DNA from: Guyparkeria halophila
Lineage (GTDB): Bacteria; Pseudomonadota; Gammaproteobacteria; Halothiobacillales; Halothiobacillaceae
Direction: 5' to 3'
DNA length: 64,000 bases
NCBI RefSeq assembly: GCF_034479635.1
Contig: NZ_CP140153.1
Location: forward strand, 1,991,501-2,055,500
The position numbers and the translations under genes were made by a program. Shown here piece after piece: positions 34,167 through 43,880 of the stretch. The number at the start of each line of letters is the position of its first letter. The stretch's first letter is position 1. Below the pieces are notes generated by a model that was not told the DNA's origin, did not search any database, and saw only the letters and a program-made list of their open reading frames with translations.

Positions 34167-35447
34167 ATGGACGACCTCACCAGCCAGTTGATCAACGACA
34201 ACCAAACCCTCTGGCATCTGGGCGCCGCCATGCTCCTCGGCGCCCTGATCGGCCTGGAACGCGGCTGGTCCAAGCGCAAGGAAGAGGCCGGCTCACGCAT
34301 CGCGGGCATCCGCACGCATGCCCTGGTGGGTCTGCTCGGCGGCCTGGCCGCCTTGCTCTCCGAGACACTCACCAGTTGGGCCTTCCCCACGCTGCTGCTC
34401 GCGACCACCGCGATCGCGCTGGTCGCCTGGCGCACCCGCGCCGAGTCCGTGCGCAACGTCAGCATCACCGACAGCGTCGGCCTGCTGATCGTCTTCTGTC
34501 TCGGGGCGATCGCCCTGGCCGTGGACCTCGTCATCGCCACCGCGGTGGCCGTGGTCACCGCCATGATCCTCGACAACCGGGAGGAGATCCACGGCCTGCT
34601 GCACAAGCTGGAGGCGCGCGAACTCGACGCGGCCTTCAAGCTGCTCCTGATCACCGTGGTGATGCTCCCCATCCTGCCCAACCAGGGTTTCGGGCCCGGG
34701 GGCGTGCTCAACCCCTACGAGATCTGGTGGATGGTCGTGCTGATCGCCTCGATCTCCTTCGTGGGGTATTTCGCCATCCGCATGGGCGGGGCCGAGAAGG
34801 GCATCCTGTTCACCAGCCTGTTCGCCGGCCTGAGCTCGTCGACGGCGCTGACACTGCACTTCTCCCGCCAGTCACGCGTCACCGGCGAACTCAGCCCGCT
34901 GCTCGCCGTCGGCATCCTGATCGCCTGCGGCACGATGTTCCCCCGGGTGTTGCTGGTCGCCACCATGATCCATCCGCCGATGTTCACCGGCCTGCTGCTG
35001 CCCGTCTTGGTCATGAGCCTGCTGATCTACGTGCCGGCCTTCTTCATGTGGCGCCGGGCACGCCGGGGCAGCGACATCGAACAGCCCGAGCTCAAGCAAA
35101 ATCCGCTCGACCTCACTTCCGCCCTGCTGTTCGGCTTGTTGCTGACGATCATCATGCTGGCCGGTGAATGGCTGCAAGGCTGGCTTGGCGATGCCGGCAT
35201 CTACCTGCTGGCCGCCTCCTCGGGCGTGGCCGACGTCGACGCGATCAATCTTTCGCTGACTCGAATGGCGGAGGAATCCATCACCGTGCAGACCGCCGTG
35301 GTGGGGATCATCATCGCCTCGGCGGCCAACAACCTGGTCAAGACCGGCATGGCCGTCGTCATCGGCACGCGCACGCTGGGGCTCTGGGTGGCCGGACCGA
35401 TGATCGTCTCTCTGGCCGCCGGACTGGTCACCGCCTGGCTGGTCTGA
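34167..35447 (+). CDS. MgtC/SapB and DUF4010 family membrane protein
   Basis: A 426-residue polytopic membrane protein. The N-terminal MgtC/SapB domain (GAALLGALIGLERG-like AMLLGALIGLERGW, then AGIRTHALVGLLGGLAALL) is fused to a DUF4010 C-terminal half (SGVADVDAINLSLTRMAEE, ASAANNLVKTGMAVVIG). The ATG at 34167 has AGGAG five bases upstream, preferred over 34128. MgtC proteins act in adaptation to low magnesium or acid stress; the role of the DUF4010 fusion is not known. Its stop codon is immediately next to the stop of the convergent RND gene, with no room for a separate terminator. Confidence 0.88.
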   Translation: MDDLTSQLINDNQTLWHLGAAMLLGALIGLERGWSKRKEEAGSRIAGIRTHALVGLLGGLAALLSETLTSWAFPTLLLATTAIALVAWRTRAESVRNVSITDSVGLLIVFCLGAIALAVDLVIATAVAVVTAMILDNREEIHGLLHKLEARELDAAFKLLLITVVMLPILPNQGFGPGGVLNPYEIWWMVVLIASISFVGYFAIRMGGAEKGILFTSLFAGLSSSTALTLHFSRQSRVTGELSPLLAVGILIACGTMFPRVLLVATMIHPPMFTGLLLPVLVMSLLIYVPAFFMWRRARRGSDIEQPELKQNPLDLTSALLFGLLLTIIMLAGEWLQGWLGDAGIYLLAASSGVADVDAINLSLTRMAEESITVQTAVVGIIIASAANNLVKTGMAVVIGTRTLGLWVAGPMIVSLAAGLVTAWLV

Positions 35448-38400
35448 TCAACCGGCCCTGAACCGCCCGCGATCCCACCATGCCAGCATCGCCGGCGTGA
35501 ACAGCAGGGTCAGCGGGGTGGCCACCAGCAGGCCGCCGGCAATCGCCGTGGATAGTTGCACCCAATACTGGGTCGAGGGCGCGCCGATGGAGAACTCGCG
35601 GCCGAAGAAATCGATGGTCAGGCCGAAGATCATCGGCATCAGCCCCAGCACCGTGGTGACGGTGGTCAGCAAGACGGGGCGCAGGCGCTGCGCGCCGGTA
35701 CGCAAGGCGGCGTCGACCGGCTCGATCCCGTCGCGGCGCAGCTGGTTGTAGGTATCGATCAACACGATGTTGTTGTTGACCACCACCCCGGCCAGCGCGA
35801 TCACGCCGATGCCGCTCATTACCACGGAAAACGGCTCGGCCCGCAGCAACAGGCCCAGCAGCACCCCGCTGGTGGAGAACACGATCGCGGTGAGCACCAG
35901 CAGGGCCTGGTAGACACTGTTGAACTGGGTCACCAGGATCAGCACCATCAGCATGATCGCGGTGAGGAACGCCATGGCCAGGAACCGGCCGGCCTCGGCC
36001 TGATCCTCCTGTTGCCCCCGCACCGAGAGCTCGACTGTTTCGGGCATCGGGTGGGCGGCCAACCAGTCCTGCAGGGCCCGCACCCGCTCGTCGACCAGCT
36101 GCCCGGCGGCGACATCGGCCTCGATCGAGAGGGTCCGGCGGCCGTCGACGCGGTGGATCACCCCGGTCTTGGGGGCGGGCACGAACTCGACGAAATTGCG
36201 CACCGGCACCAGACCGACCTGGGTGGGTACCCGCAGGTTCACCAACTGGGCGAGATTGCGCTCATCGAAGGGAAACCGCACCCGGATATCGACCTCCTCG
36301 TCGGCATCCTCGGGGCGATAACCGCCCAACGCCAGACCGCGGGTGAGCATCTGCACGGCCCGACCGAGCAGATTGACGTCGGCGCCGAAACGCGCCGCCT
36401 CGCGATGATCCACCTCGATGCGCATCTCGATCCCCGGCAGCGGGCGGTTGTCCTCGATATCGACGAACCCGCCCACCTCGGCCATGCCGCGACGCAGGTG
36501 CTCGACCGCCTCGACCAGCGGCTCGACGCCGTCACCCCCATCCGTGGCGGAGGCCTCCAGCACCACGGGCTTGCCGGCGCTGGGTCCGCCGGACTCGGTC
36601 AGAAACTGCAACTTAACGCCGGGCAGGTCGGCCAGCTCCTCGCGCAGGTCGGCGAGGATCTCGGCGGCCGGTGGACGCCGCTGCCAGTCGACCAGCTCGA
36701 GCTGGATCACGCCGATCACATCCTCGGCATAGTCCTGGGTCAGCCGCGTCTGCGGGGAGGCGATACTGCGCGCATAGACGCTCTCGAAGGCCGGGTGATC
36801 GTACAGGCGTGCCTCGACCCGGCGGACCATCTCGTCGACCTCCCAGACCGACAGGTCGCCACGCGCCTGAATCTGGATCTGGGCGAAGCTCGGTTCGACG
36901 TCCGGGAAGAAATCCACCCCGCGCCCCAGCTCGCCGTAGGCGACATAGAGCGCGGCGGTGAATAGCGCCACCGCGGCCAGGGTCTGACCGGGGCGGGCGA
37001 CCGCCCAGCGCAACAGGCCAACGTACCGGGCCGTGCCGCCATCCAGTTCCTCGAAGCGGCCCGCCTCGGCGGCCTGAATGTGGCGCACCTGTTCGGGGCG
37101 ACTGGCCCCCTGCCCGCGCGAGATGATCGCCGCGAGCACCGGGATGAATACCAGCGCCATGAGCAGCGACATCAACAGCGTGACGATCACGGTGGCCGGC
37201 AGGTAGAACATGAACTCGCCCACCGTCCCCGGCCAGAAGAGCATGGGAAAGAACACCGCCAGCGTGGTGGCCACCGAGGCGACGATCGGCCAGGCCATGC
37301 GCTGCGCTGCCGCGAGATAGGCGGCCCGGCCGCGGTCTTCGGCGAGATACCGGTCGGCCTGCTCGATCACCACGATCGCCCCGTCGACCAGCATGCCCAC
37401 CACCAGGATCAGGGCGAACAGCACCACGATATTGAGCGTGAAACCCATCAGGTACAGGACTAGCACCCCGCCGAGGAAGGCACCGGGAATGGCCAGCCCC
37501 ACCAGCCAGGACGAACGTCCGCCCAGGGCGAAGACGATGGTGAGCATCACCAGCAGGATGGCGGTGAGGACGTTGTTCTCCAGATCGCCGAGCAGGTCGT
37601 CGATCTCCTCGGCACTGTCCTGCAGGTAGCGCACCTGGATGCCGCCCGGCCAGTCGGCCTGCTCGGCCTCGATCACCGCGCGGGCGGCGGCGACGGTTTC
37701 GAGGATATTGGCCCCGGCCCGCTTGCGGATTTCCAGCGACACCGCCGGCTCGCCATCGATCCGGGCAAACCCCTCCGGGTCCTTGAAGGTGCGACGTGCC
37801 TCGGCGACCTCCTCGAAGGTCACCACGGTGCCCTCGAAGGCGATCACCGGCAGCTCGAGCACGTCGCTGACCGATTCGATCACCCCCGGCACCTTGATGT
37901 TCAGCCGCCCGGCCCCGGAATCGAGCGCCCCCGCCGCCACCAGCTGGTTGTTGCGCTCGATCGCGGTGACCAGGTCGTTGAACGGCAGGCGATAGGTCTC
38001 CAGCGTGCGCGGGTCGACCAGCACCTCGAGCAGGTCCTCGCGATCGCCGCCGATCTCGACCTCGAGCACGCCGGGCAGTGCCTCGATCCGGTCGCGCAAC
38101 TCGCGGGCGCGCTGCACCAGCGTGCGCTCGGGTGCCGAACCCGACAACGAGGCGATCAGCACCGGGAACATCGACAGGTCGACCTCGGTGACCACCGGCT
38201 CCTCGACACCGGGCGGCAGGTCGGGCCGCACCAGGTCCACCTCCTCGCGCACGTCGGCCAGCGCCCGGCGATTGTCGTAGCCGGGATCGAAATCCAGCCG
38301 GACCAGGGCAAAGCCCTCCCCGGCGCTGGCGCGCATTTCATCGAGCCCCTCGATCCCGGCCAGTTCCCGTTCCAGGGGGCGGACCAGGAGGCGCTCACTG

Positions 38401-38576
38401 TCTTCCGGCGAGATGCCCGGGTAGGCGACGGTGACGAAGAAGATCGGCACGTCGACGTCCGGCGCGGCCTCCTTGGCGATCTGCACGTAAGCCGTCCCGC
38501 CGGCCGCCAGCAATGCCAGCAGGACCAGGAGGACGCTGCGCGAGCGGGAGAACAGCGCGGCGAGCAATCCGTTCAC
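35448..38576 (-). CDS. RND efflux transporter permease (pump 2)
   Basis: A 1042-residue RND family pump. The N-terminal SRSRSVLLVLLALLAAGGTAYVQI, VVGMLVDGAIVVIEQADRYL (TM4), EVDLSMFPVLIASLSG and GVIALAGVVVNNNIVLIDTYNQLRRDG (TM10/11) identify it. It is clearly distinct from pump 1 and closer to the group with AKEAAPDVDVPIFFVTVAYPG near the N-terminus, whose substrates are largely unknown. The GTG start overlaps the adaptor stop (GTGA). No outer-membrane channel gene accompanies it. Confidence 0.93.
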   Translation of the reverse strand: MNGLLAALFSRSRSVLLVLLALLAAGGTAYVQIAKEAAPDVDVPIFFVTVAYPGISPEDSERLLVRPLERELAGIEGLDEMRASAGEGFALVRLDFDPGYDNRRALADVREEVDLVRPDLPPGVEEPVVTEVDLSMFPVLIASLSGSAPERTLVQRARELRDRIEALPGVLEVEIGGDREDLLEVLVDPRTLETYRLPFNDLVTAIERNNQLVAAGALDSGAGRLNIKVPGVIESVSDVLELPVIAFEGTVVTFEEVAEARRTFKDPEGFARIDGEPAVSLEIRKRAGANILETVAAARAVIEAEQADWPGGIQVRYLQDSAEEIDDLLGDLENNVLTAILLVMLTIVFALGGRSSWLVGLAIPGAFLGGVLVLYLMGFTLNIVVLFALILVVGMLVDGAIVVIEQADRYLAEDRGRAAYLAAAQRMAWPIVASVATTLAVFFPMLFWPGTVGEFMFYLPATVIVTLLMSLLMALVFIPVLAAIISRGQGASRPEQVRHIQAAEAGRFEELDGGTARYVGLLRWAVARPGQTLAAVALFTAALYVAYGELGRGVDFFPDVEPSFAQIQIQARGDLSVWEVDEMVRRVEARLYDHPAFESVYARSIASPQTRLTQDYAEDVIGVIQLELVDWQRRPPAAEILADLREELADLPGVKLQFLTESGGPSAGKPVVLEASATDGGDGVEPLVEAVEHLRRGMAEVGGFVDIEDNRPLPGIEMRIEVDHREAARFGADVNLLGRAVQMLTRGLALGGYRPEDADEEVDIRVRFPFDERNLAQLVNLRVPTQVGLVPVRNFVEFVPAPKTGVIHRVDGRRTLSIEADVAAGQLVDERVRALQDWLAAHPMPETVELSVRGQQEDQAEAGRFLAMAFLTAIMLMVLILVTQFNSVYQALLVLTAIVFSTSGVLLGLLLRAEPFSVVMSGIGVIALAGVVVNNNIVLIDTYNQLRRDGIEPVDAALRTGAQRLRPVLLTTVTTVLGLMPMIFGLTIDFFGREFSIGAPSTQYWVQLSTAIAGGLLVATPLTLLFTPAMLAWWDRGRFRAG

Positions 38577-39676
38577 CGCTCACCCTCCCCCGTGGGCGCC
38601 AACTCCCCCTGTGGAACCACCTCGATGGCATCGCCGTCGCGCACGAACCCCTGACCCAGCGAGATCAGGCGCACCGATTCCTCCAGGCCGGTCACCCAGA
38701 CCTGCTCGGCATCGGCGCGGATCGGCGTGACCGGCACGAAACGGGCCCTGATCTCGCCCGCCTTCCCTTCCACGGCCACCTTGACGCCCAGCTCGCCCGA
38801 TTCGTTCTGCGAGATCAGCGCCGGGGAAATGGCATGCGCGCGCACCTCGTCGACGGGTATCTCGACCGTGACGCTGGTGCCCGACGGCAGGTTCCGATCC
38901 GGGTTGGCCACCGCCACGCGGGCCCGGAAGGTTCGTGTCTGCGCATCGGCCACGGTCGACACGTACCGCACCGTGCCCTCCCGGACCTGGCCATCCAGGA
39001 AGGTTACCCGGGCGGCCTGCCCCGCCTCGATTTCGTGAATGCGGTGCTGCGGGATGCGCACCACGGCGCGCAGCGGGTTGTTCTCGACGATTTCGGCAAC
39101 CGGCTCGCCCACCGCGACCACGTCACCGACGCGGGCGATCTGCCGATTGAGCACACCGGCGATCGGGGTCGGGATTTGTGTCTGGGCGATATCGAGCTCG
39201 ATGGCGGCCACCTGGGCCCGCGCAGCCTCGAGTTCGGCACGGGCACGCTCGGCCGCCAGGCGCGCCTGAAAGCCCTGATCGGCCAGTCGGCTTGCCGCGT
39301 CAAAATCACCCTGGGCGCGCCGCTCGGCCGCCTTCGCCTGCCTCAGCCGGGCGGGCCGGTCATCCAGCTCCAGCCGGGCGAGCAATTGCCCGGCCTCGAC
39401 CACCGCGCCTTCCTCGACCAGGGTCGCGGCGACCTCGCCTCCCGTCTTGGCCCGCACGCTGACCACCTGCTCGGGCTCGGCCTGGCCCTGGAGTTGCAGC
39501 ACCCGCTCGACCGATTCGGCCTGACTGGTGGTCAGGCCGACCTTGACCGCGGCGCTGCGCTCGGGCGTCTCCACCTCGCGGGCATCCTTATCGCCGCTCA
39601 GCACCCAGCCAAGCAGCAACAGGGCAAGCAACAGCAGGATCAATCGACCCGCGTTGCGGGAGAACCAAGACGTCAT
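38573..39676 (-). CDS. RND efflux periplasmic adaptor (membrane fusion protein, pump 2)
   Basis: A 367-residue adaptor with an N-terminal membrane anchor (LILLLLALLLLGWVLSG), lipoyl-half GQAEPEQVVSVRAKTGGEVAATLVEEG, a coiled-coil hairpin (RLRQAKAAERRAQGDFDAA...ELEAARAQVAAIELDIAQT), second half TPIAGVLNRQIARVGDVVAVGEPV and beta-barrel domains. AGGAAAGG precedes the ATG. It is translationally coupled to pump 2 and lies 95 bp downstream of the P-type ATPase gene. Confidence 0.92.
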   Translation of the reverse strand: MTSWFSRNAGRLILLLLALLLLGWVLSGDKDAREVETPERSAAVKVGLTTSQAESVERVLQLQGQAEPEQVVSVRAKTGGEVAATLVEEGAVVEAGQLLARLELDDRPARLRQAKAAERRAQGDFDAASRLADQGFQARLAAERARAELEAARAQVAAIELDIAQTQIPTPIAGVLNRQIARVGDVVAVGEPVAEIVENNPLRAVVRIPQHRIHEIEAGQAARVTFLDGQVREGTVRYVSTVADAQTRTFRARVAVANPDRNLPSGTSVTVEIPVDEVRAHAISPALISQNESGELGVKVAVEGKAGEIRARFVPVTPIRADAEQVWVTGLEESVRLISLGQGFVRDGDAIEVVPQGELAPTGEGER

Positions 39677-39770
39677 CGAAAACCTTTCCTGTCAGTGGCG
39701 TTCGTTTGAGTGACTGCGCAAAGGTGCAGACACGGTCACATCCCATGGTAGCGATTCCCGTGACGGGTGC

Positions 39771-42485
39771 TCAGCCCACCCCGGTCGCCAACCGACGGGC
39801 GATGGCCTTGTAGAGCTCCATCAGCGCGAACGATCCCACCCCGACCGCGAGGATCAGCAGGCCGTCGGCGAGCGGCACGGATTCGGTAGCGAACACCCCC
39901 TGCATTGCCGGCAGGTAGGTCACCAGCAATTGCGCCAGCGTGACGGCGATCACCGCCAGCCAGACGGGACGCGTGCCGCGGATCAGGTCGAGGCTGAGCG
40001 ATGAGCCGTGCAGGTTGCGGATGAAGAACAGCTGGAAGATCTCGAGCACCACCAGGGTGTTCATCGCCATCGTGCGGGCCAGTTCCAGTGAATAGCCCTG
40101 CGCGATCGCGTGGTGGTAGACACCGAAGACCGCGCCGAGAAAGACCACCGCCACCAGCGCGATATAGAGCAGCCAGCCGCCGGTGAGGATCGGCTCGTTG
40201 CGCGGTCGGGGCGGGCGGCTCATCACGCCGGATTCGCTCGGTTCGAAGGCGAGTGCGAGCCCGAGCGTCGTCGCGGTGACCAAGTTGATCCAGAGGATCT
40301 GGATCGGGGTGACCGGCAGGGTCAGCCCGGCCAGCAGGGCGACGACGATGGTCAGCGCCTCGCCGGCGTTGGTGGGCAAGGTCCAGCTGATCACCTTCTT
40401 GATGTTGTCGTAGACGGTCCGTCCCTCGCGGACGGCCGCCACGATCGAGGCGAAGTTGTCGTCGGCCAGCACCAGGTCGGCGGCCTCCTTGGCCGCCTCG
40501 CTGCCCTTGCGCCCCATCGCGATACCCGCATCGGCACGTTTGAGCGCCGGCGCATCGTTCACCCCGTCGCCGGTCATCGCCACGCTCTGGCCCAGCGCCT
40601 GCAGGGCCTTGACCAGGCGCAGCTTGTGCTCGGGACTGGTGCGGGCGAACACGTCCACCTCGGCGACGCGCTCGGTCAGTTCATCATCCGAGAGACGCTC
40701 GATCTCCGCGCCGGTCAGGGACCGATCGGGCCGCGCCAGCCCGACCCGGGCGGCAATCGCGCGGGCCGTGCCGGCGTGATCGCCGGTGATCATCTTGACG
40801 CGAATGCCGGCCCGTCGGCACTCGGCCACCGCCTCGATCGCCTCGGGGCGCGGCGGATCGGACAGGCCCACCAGCCCCAGCAGGATCAGCCCATTGCCCA
40901 CCTCGGAGCGCTCGAGCACGGTCTGGGATGGCTCGACCGGACGATAAGCCAGAGCCAGTACCCGCTGGCCCTCGCCGGCCAGCGCCTCGGCCCGTTCGGC
41001 CCAGAACGCGTGGTCCAGCGGTTCGCCCTCGTCCTGGCCCTCGCGGCTTTCTTGCCGATCGCACATCGCCAGCACCGCCTCGGGCGCCCCCTTGACCGAG
41101 ATCACCGCGTGGCCCTCGTGATCGTGATCGAGTGTGGCCATGAAGCGATGCGCGGCATCGAAGGGGATCGCGTCATCACGGTGCCAGTGCGAGCGCACCT
41201 CTCTCAGGTCCAACCCGGCCCGCCCGGCCATGGCGAGCAGGGCCCCTTCCATCGGGTCGCCCTCGACCCGCCAGCCATCGGCCTCGCTGCGCAGGTGGGC
41301 ATCGTTGCAGAGCAGCCCCGTACGAGCCAATCGATCCATCGACGCCGGCACCGACGAGCCGGCCGGTTGCTCGGCAAGCAAAAGCTCGCCGGTGGGCGAA
41401 TAGCCCTCGCCCGTGATCGTCAACGTCGTCTCGGTGAGCGCCACCTCGGTGACCGCCATTTCGTTGCGGGTCAGCGTGCCGGTCTTGTCGGTACAGATCA
41501 CCGACACCGAGCCGATCGTCTCGATGGCCGGCAGGCGACGGACGATCGCCTGACGGCGGGCCATCGCCTGCACCCCGACGGCCAGGGTGATGGTCAGCAC
41601 GGCCGGCAGACCTTCCGGGATGGCCGCGACGGACAAGCCGACCACGACCATGAAGGTCTCCTCGAAGGCCATTCCCCGCCACCAGACGCCCAGCGCGAGG
41701 ATCAGGCCGGCGCCCAGGAGAATCACGGCCGTCAGCCAGCGACCGAAACGGTCCATCTGCTCGAGCAACGGCGTGGTCAGGATCTGCACGCCGGCGATCA
41801 ATCCCGAGATCCGGCCCAACTCGGTATGGGTACCGGTAGCCGTAATCACGCCGCGGGCCGCCCCTCGGGTCACCAGGGTGCCGCTGTAGGCCATCGAGCG
41901 CCGGTCGCCCAGCGGGGTCTCGGACTCGACCGGCTCGGTCGTCTTTTCCTCGGCGAGCGATTCGCCGGTCAGCACCGCCTCGTCGACGTGCAGGTCGTGG
42001 ACCTCGAGCAGGCGCAGGTCGGCCGGCACCCGGTCACCGGCCTCGAGCAGCACGATGTCGCCCGGTACCAGTTCATCGCCGGGAACCGACTGGCGCTGGC
42101 CATCACGCACCACGGCCGCCTTGAGGGCGAGCATGTGGCGGATGGCATCCATGGCCTGTTCGGCGCGGCCTTCCTGTACGAAACCGATCACCGCGTTGGC
42201 GAGCACCACCGCCAGGATGACGGCGGTATCGATACCGTGACCCAGCAAGGCCGCGACGGTCGCCGCGCCCAGCAGGACATAGATGAGGATATTGTGGAAC
42301 TGGCGCAGCAGGCGGCGCCAGGCAGGTGGACGCGGGGCCTCGGGCAGGCGATTGGCCCCGAAGCGCTCGCGGCGCTCAGTCACCTCCGCGGCCGTCAGGC
42401 CCTCGGGGCGACTCCCGATCTTGGCCAATACCGCTTCGGACGGCTTGGCGTGCCAGTGCGGGCGTGACGTGGACTGCTCGCTCAT
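39771..42485 (-). CDS. P-type cation-transporting ATPase (P2-type)
   Basis: This 904-residue ATPase has an N-terminal cation-ATPase domain, ten predicted helices, the TGES actuator loop, phosphorylation motif DKTGTLTRNE and hinge GDGVNDAPALKRADAGIAMG. TM4 has AAIPEGLPAVL, the PEGLP pattern of the Ca2+/Na+ pump group. TM6 reads INLVTATTLGLALAFEP, without the Asp found at the NLVTDGLPA position of calcium pumps, so the ion specificity is uncertain. I start at the ATG at 42485 with GGAGGG seven bases upstream; the frame extends further but overlaps rnhA. Confidence 0.9.
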   Translation of the reverse strand: MSEQSTSRPHWHAKPSEAVLAKIGSRPEGLTAAEVTERRERFGANRLPEAPRPPAWRRLLRQFHNILIYVLLGAATVAALLGHGIDTAVILAVVLANAVIGFVQEGRAEQAMDAIRHMLALKAAVVRDGQRQSVPGDELVPGDIVLLEAGDRVPADLRLLEVHDLHVDEAVLTGESLAEEKTTEPVESETPLGDRRSMAYSGTLVTRGAARGVITATGTHTELGRISGLIAGVQILTTPLLEQMDRFGRWLTAVILLGAGLILALGVWWRGMAFEETFMVVVGLSVAAIPEGLPAVLTITLAVGVQAMARRQAIVRRLPAIETIGSVSVICTDKTGTLTRNEMAVTEVALTETTLTITGEGYSPTGELLLAEQPAGSSVPASMDRLARTGLLCNDAHLRSEADGWRVEGDPMEGALLAMAGRAGLDLREVRSHWHRDDAIPFDAAHRFMATLDHDHEGHAVISVKGAPEAVLAMCDRQESREGQDEGEPLDHAFWAERAEALAGEGQRVLALAYRPVEPSQTVLERSEVGNGLILLGLVGLSDPPRPEAIEAVAECRRAGIRVKMITGDHAGTARAIAARVGLARPDRSLTGAEIERLSDDELTERVAEVDVFARTSPEHKLRLVKALQALGQSVAMTGDGVNDAPALKRADAGIAMGRKGSEAAKEAADLVLADDNFASIVAAVREGRTVYDNIKKVISWTLPTNAGEALTIVVALLAGLTLPVTPIQILWINLVTATTLGLALAFEPSESGVMSRPPRPRNEPILTGGWLLYIALVAVVFLGAVFGVYHHAIAQGYSLELARTMAMNTLVVLEIFQLFFIRNLHGSSLSLDLIRGTRPVWLAVIAVTLAQLLVTYLPAMQGVFATESVPLADGLLILAVGVGSFALMELYKAIARRLATGVG

Positions 42486-42570
42486 TTCCACCCTCCTTGA
42501 AGCAATCCACACCGCCGCCCCCATCGTCTCGAGGAGGCTTGCCGCGATCGAGCGCGAACGCGCCGCATTG

Positions 42571-43044
42571 TCAGCCGGCGGCCGCCTCGTCCATGGCGCG
42601 GTTGGCGAGCTGGTCGGCCCGCTCGTTTTCCGGGTGGCCGACGTGCCCGCGGGTCCAGTGCCAGTGAACATGGTGGCGGCCCGCCGCCTGCTCGAGACGT
42701 TTCCAGAGATCGGCGTTCTTGACCGGCTTGCCGGCCGCCGTGCGCCAATTGCGCCGACGCCAGTTGTGGATCCACTCGGTGATCCCCTGGCGCACGTATT
42801 GCGAATCGGTGGTCAAGTGCACCTCGCAGGGTTCCTTGAGCGCCTCGAGTGCCTCGATCGCCGCGGTCAGTTCCATGCGGTTGTTGGTCGTCTCGGTGTC
42901 CGCGCCCCAGAGGTCGCGCTCATGTTCGCCGAAGCGCAGTACCGCCCCCCAGCCACCGGGGCCGGGATTGCCGCGGCAGCCGCCGTCGGTCCAGGCATGT
43001 ACCACCTTGCGGCTTGTCGGGGCGTCGTTCGAGGCGTGATCCAT
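42571..43044 (-). CDS. rnhA: Ribonuclease HI
   Basis: A 157-residue RNase HI that degrades the RNA strand of RNA-DNA hybrids. The catalytic acids are visible: Asp20 in [14 protein letters not shown], Glu58 in [13 protein letters not shown], Asp80 in [11 protein letters not shown] and Asp144 in ERADQLAN; the catalytic His loop is [11 protein letters not shown]. The frame extends to 43101 into the previous gene; I start at the ATG at 43044, 10 bp after that gene, which matches the family length. It is the last gene of aroC-MFS-methyltransferase-rnhA. Confidence 0.97.
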   Translation of the reverse strand: MDHASNDAPTSRKVVHAWTDGGCRGNPGPGGWGAVLRFGEHERDLWGADTETTNNRMELTAAIEALEALKEPCEVHLTTDSQYVRQGITEWIHNWRRRNWRTAAGKPVKNADLWKRLEQAAGRHHVHWHWTRGHVGHPENERADQLANRAMDEAAAG

Positions 43045-43054
43045 GTTTGGTGAC

Positions 43055-43858
43055 TTATCGCTGAAGAATGGAGGAATGGCGACGCAGTCCGGCGACCTCA
43101 CCGCGTACCGGCTGACCGACCAGTGAGGCCAGACGAAAGGCGGGCTTGGGCCGACTGGGACGCACCACCCGCCGGGTGGCGTCGATCAGATACAGACCAT
43201 TGAGGAACCAGGCCCACTCGGCGCTCAACCGCCGGAACCGCTCGCCGCGCCGATAGGCATTTTCGCGACACCAGGGCATCACGCCGCCGATCGGCTCGAT
43301 TGCATCGATGCGGTAGCCCAGCACGCGCAGCCAGTCGACCACGCGCCAGGTCGGATGATGATGGCCGAACGCCAGGGGGGCATGACAACCCGGCCAGAAG
43401 CGCGAGCGCAGGTGCAGCAGGCTGGCCGGGTTGACGCCCACCAGCATCAGGCGGCCCTCGGGACGCAGACTGCGGTCGATCTCGCGCAGTATCTCGTGCG
43501 GATTGCGCCGGTCCTCGAGCACGTGCAGCGCGATCACCAGGTCGGCCGCCTCGCTCTCGATCGGCAGGGCATCGAGTTCAACCGGCAGCAGGCCATTGGC
43601 GCGGCCGCCGGGCGGACCGGCCAGCACGCGGTGATCGATGCGCAACTGCCGGCCCCAGCCGAAGCGCCGCTCGAATTCCAGCCCGGTCTCACCCAGCACC
43701 AATGCGTGGTAACCGAAGGCGGTCTGGGCTCGATGCGCCAGCAATTCGGCCAGGTTGTCGGCCACCAGGCGGCCGACCGGGCCTCGATACCAGTCGGCCG
43801 CGGCCACGCTGGCGGGTAGCGCACTGTCCCTGGCTGGACTGGCTGGGTTCTGACTCAC
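43055..43858 (-). CDS. YafS-like class I SAM-dependent methyltransferase domain protein
   Basis: A 267-residue protein with a methyltransferase-11-like core: [40 protein letters not shown] is the acidic motif II/III region (quoted here in parts by position: residues about 106-145). Motif I is degenerate ([12 protein letters not shown] instead of a glycine-rich DxGxGxG loop), so SAM binding should not be taken for granted. The order with rnhA matches E. coli, where yafS adjoins rnhA, so it is probably the yafS equivalent. Its substrate is unknown. Confidence 0.75.
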   Translation of the reverse strand: MSQNPASPARDSALPASVAAADWYRGPVGRLVADNLAELLAHRAQTAFGYHALVLGETGLEFERRFGWGRQLRIDHRVLAGPPGGRANGLLPVELDALPIESEAADLVIALHVLEDRRNPHEILREIDRSLRPEGRLMLVGVNPASLLHLRSRFWPGCHAPLAFGHHHPTWRVVDWLRVLGYRIDAIEPIGGVMPWCRENAYRRGERFRRLSAEWAWFLNGLYLIDATRRVVRPSRPKPAFRLASLVGQPVRGEVAGLRRHSSILQR

Positions 43859-43880
43859 GGCGTCCTCGTGCAGGTTTTCC

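Noticed and set aside
32762-34711. Upstream extension of the pump 1 adaptor frame (open minus-strand frame to 34711)
   Set aside because: It lies antisense to the YhiN-like flavoprotein and part of the MgtC gene, both with clear family motifs; the extension has no recognisable domain and is a by-product of high GC.
40110-42467. 785-codon plus-strand frame opposite the P-type ATPase
   Set aside because: Shadow frame; the ATPase carries all catalytic motifs.
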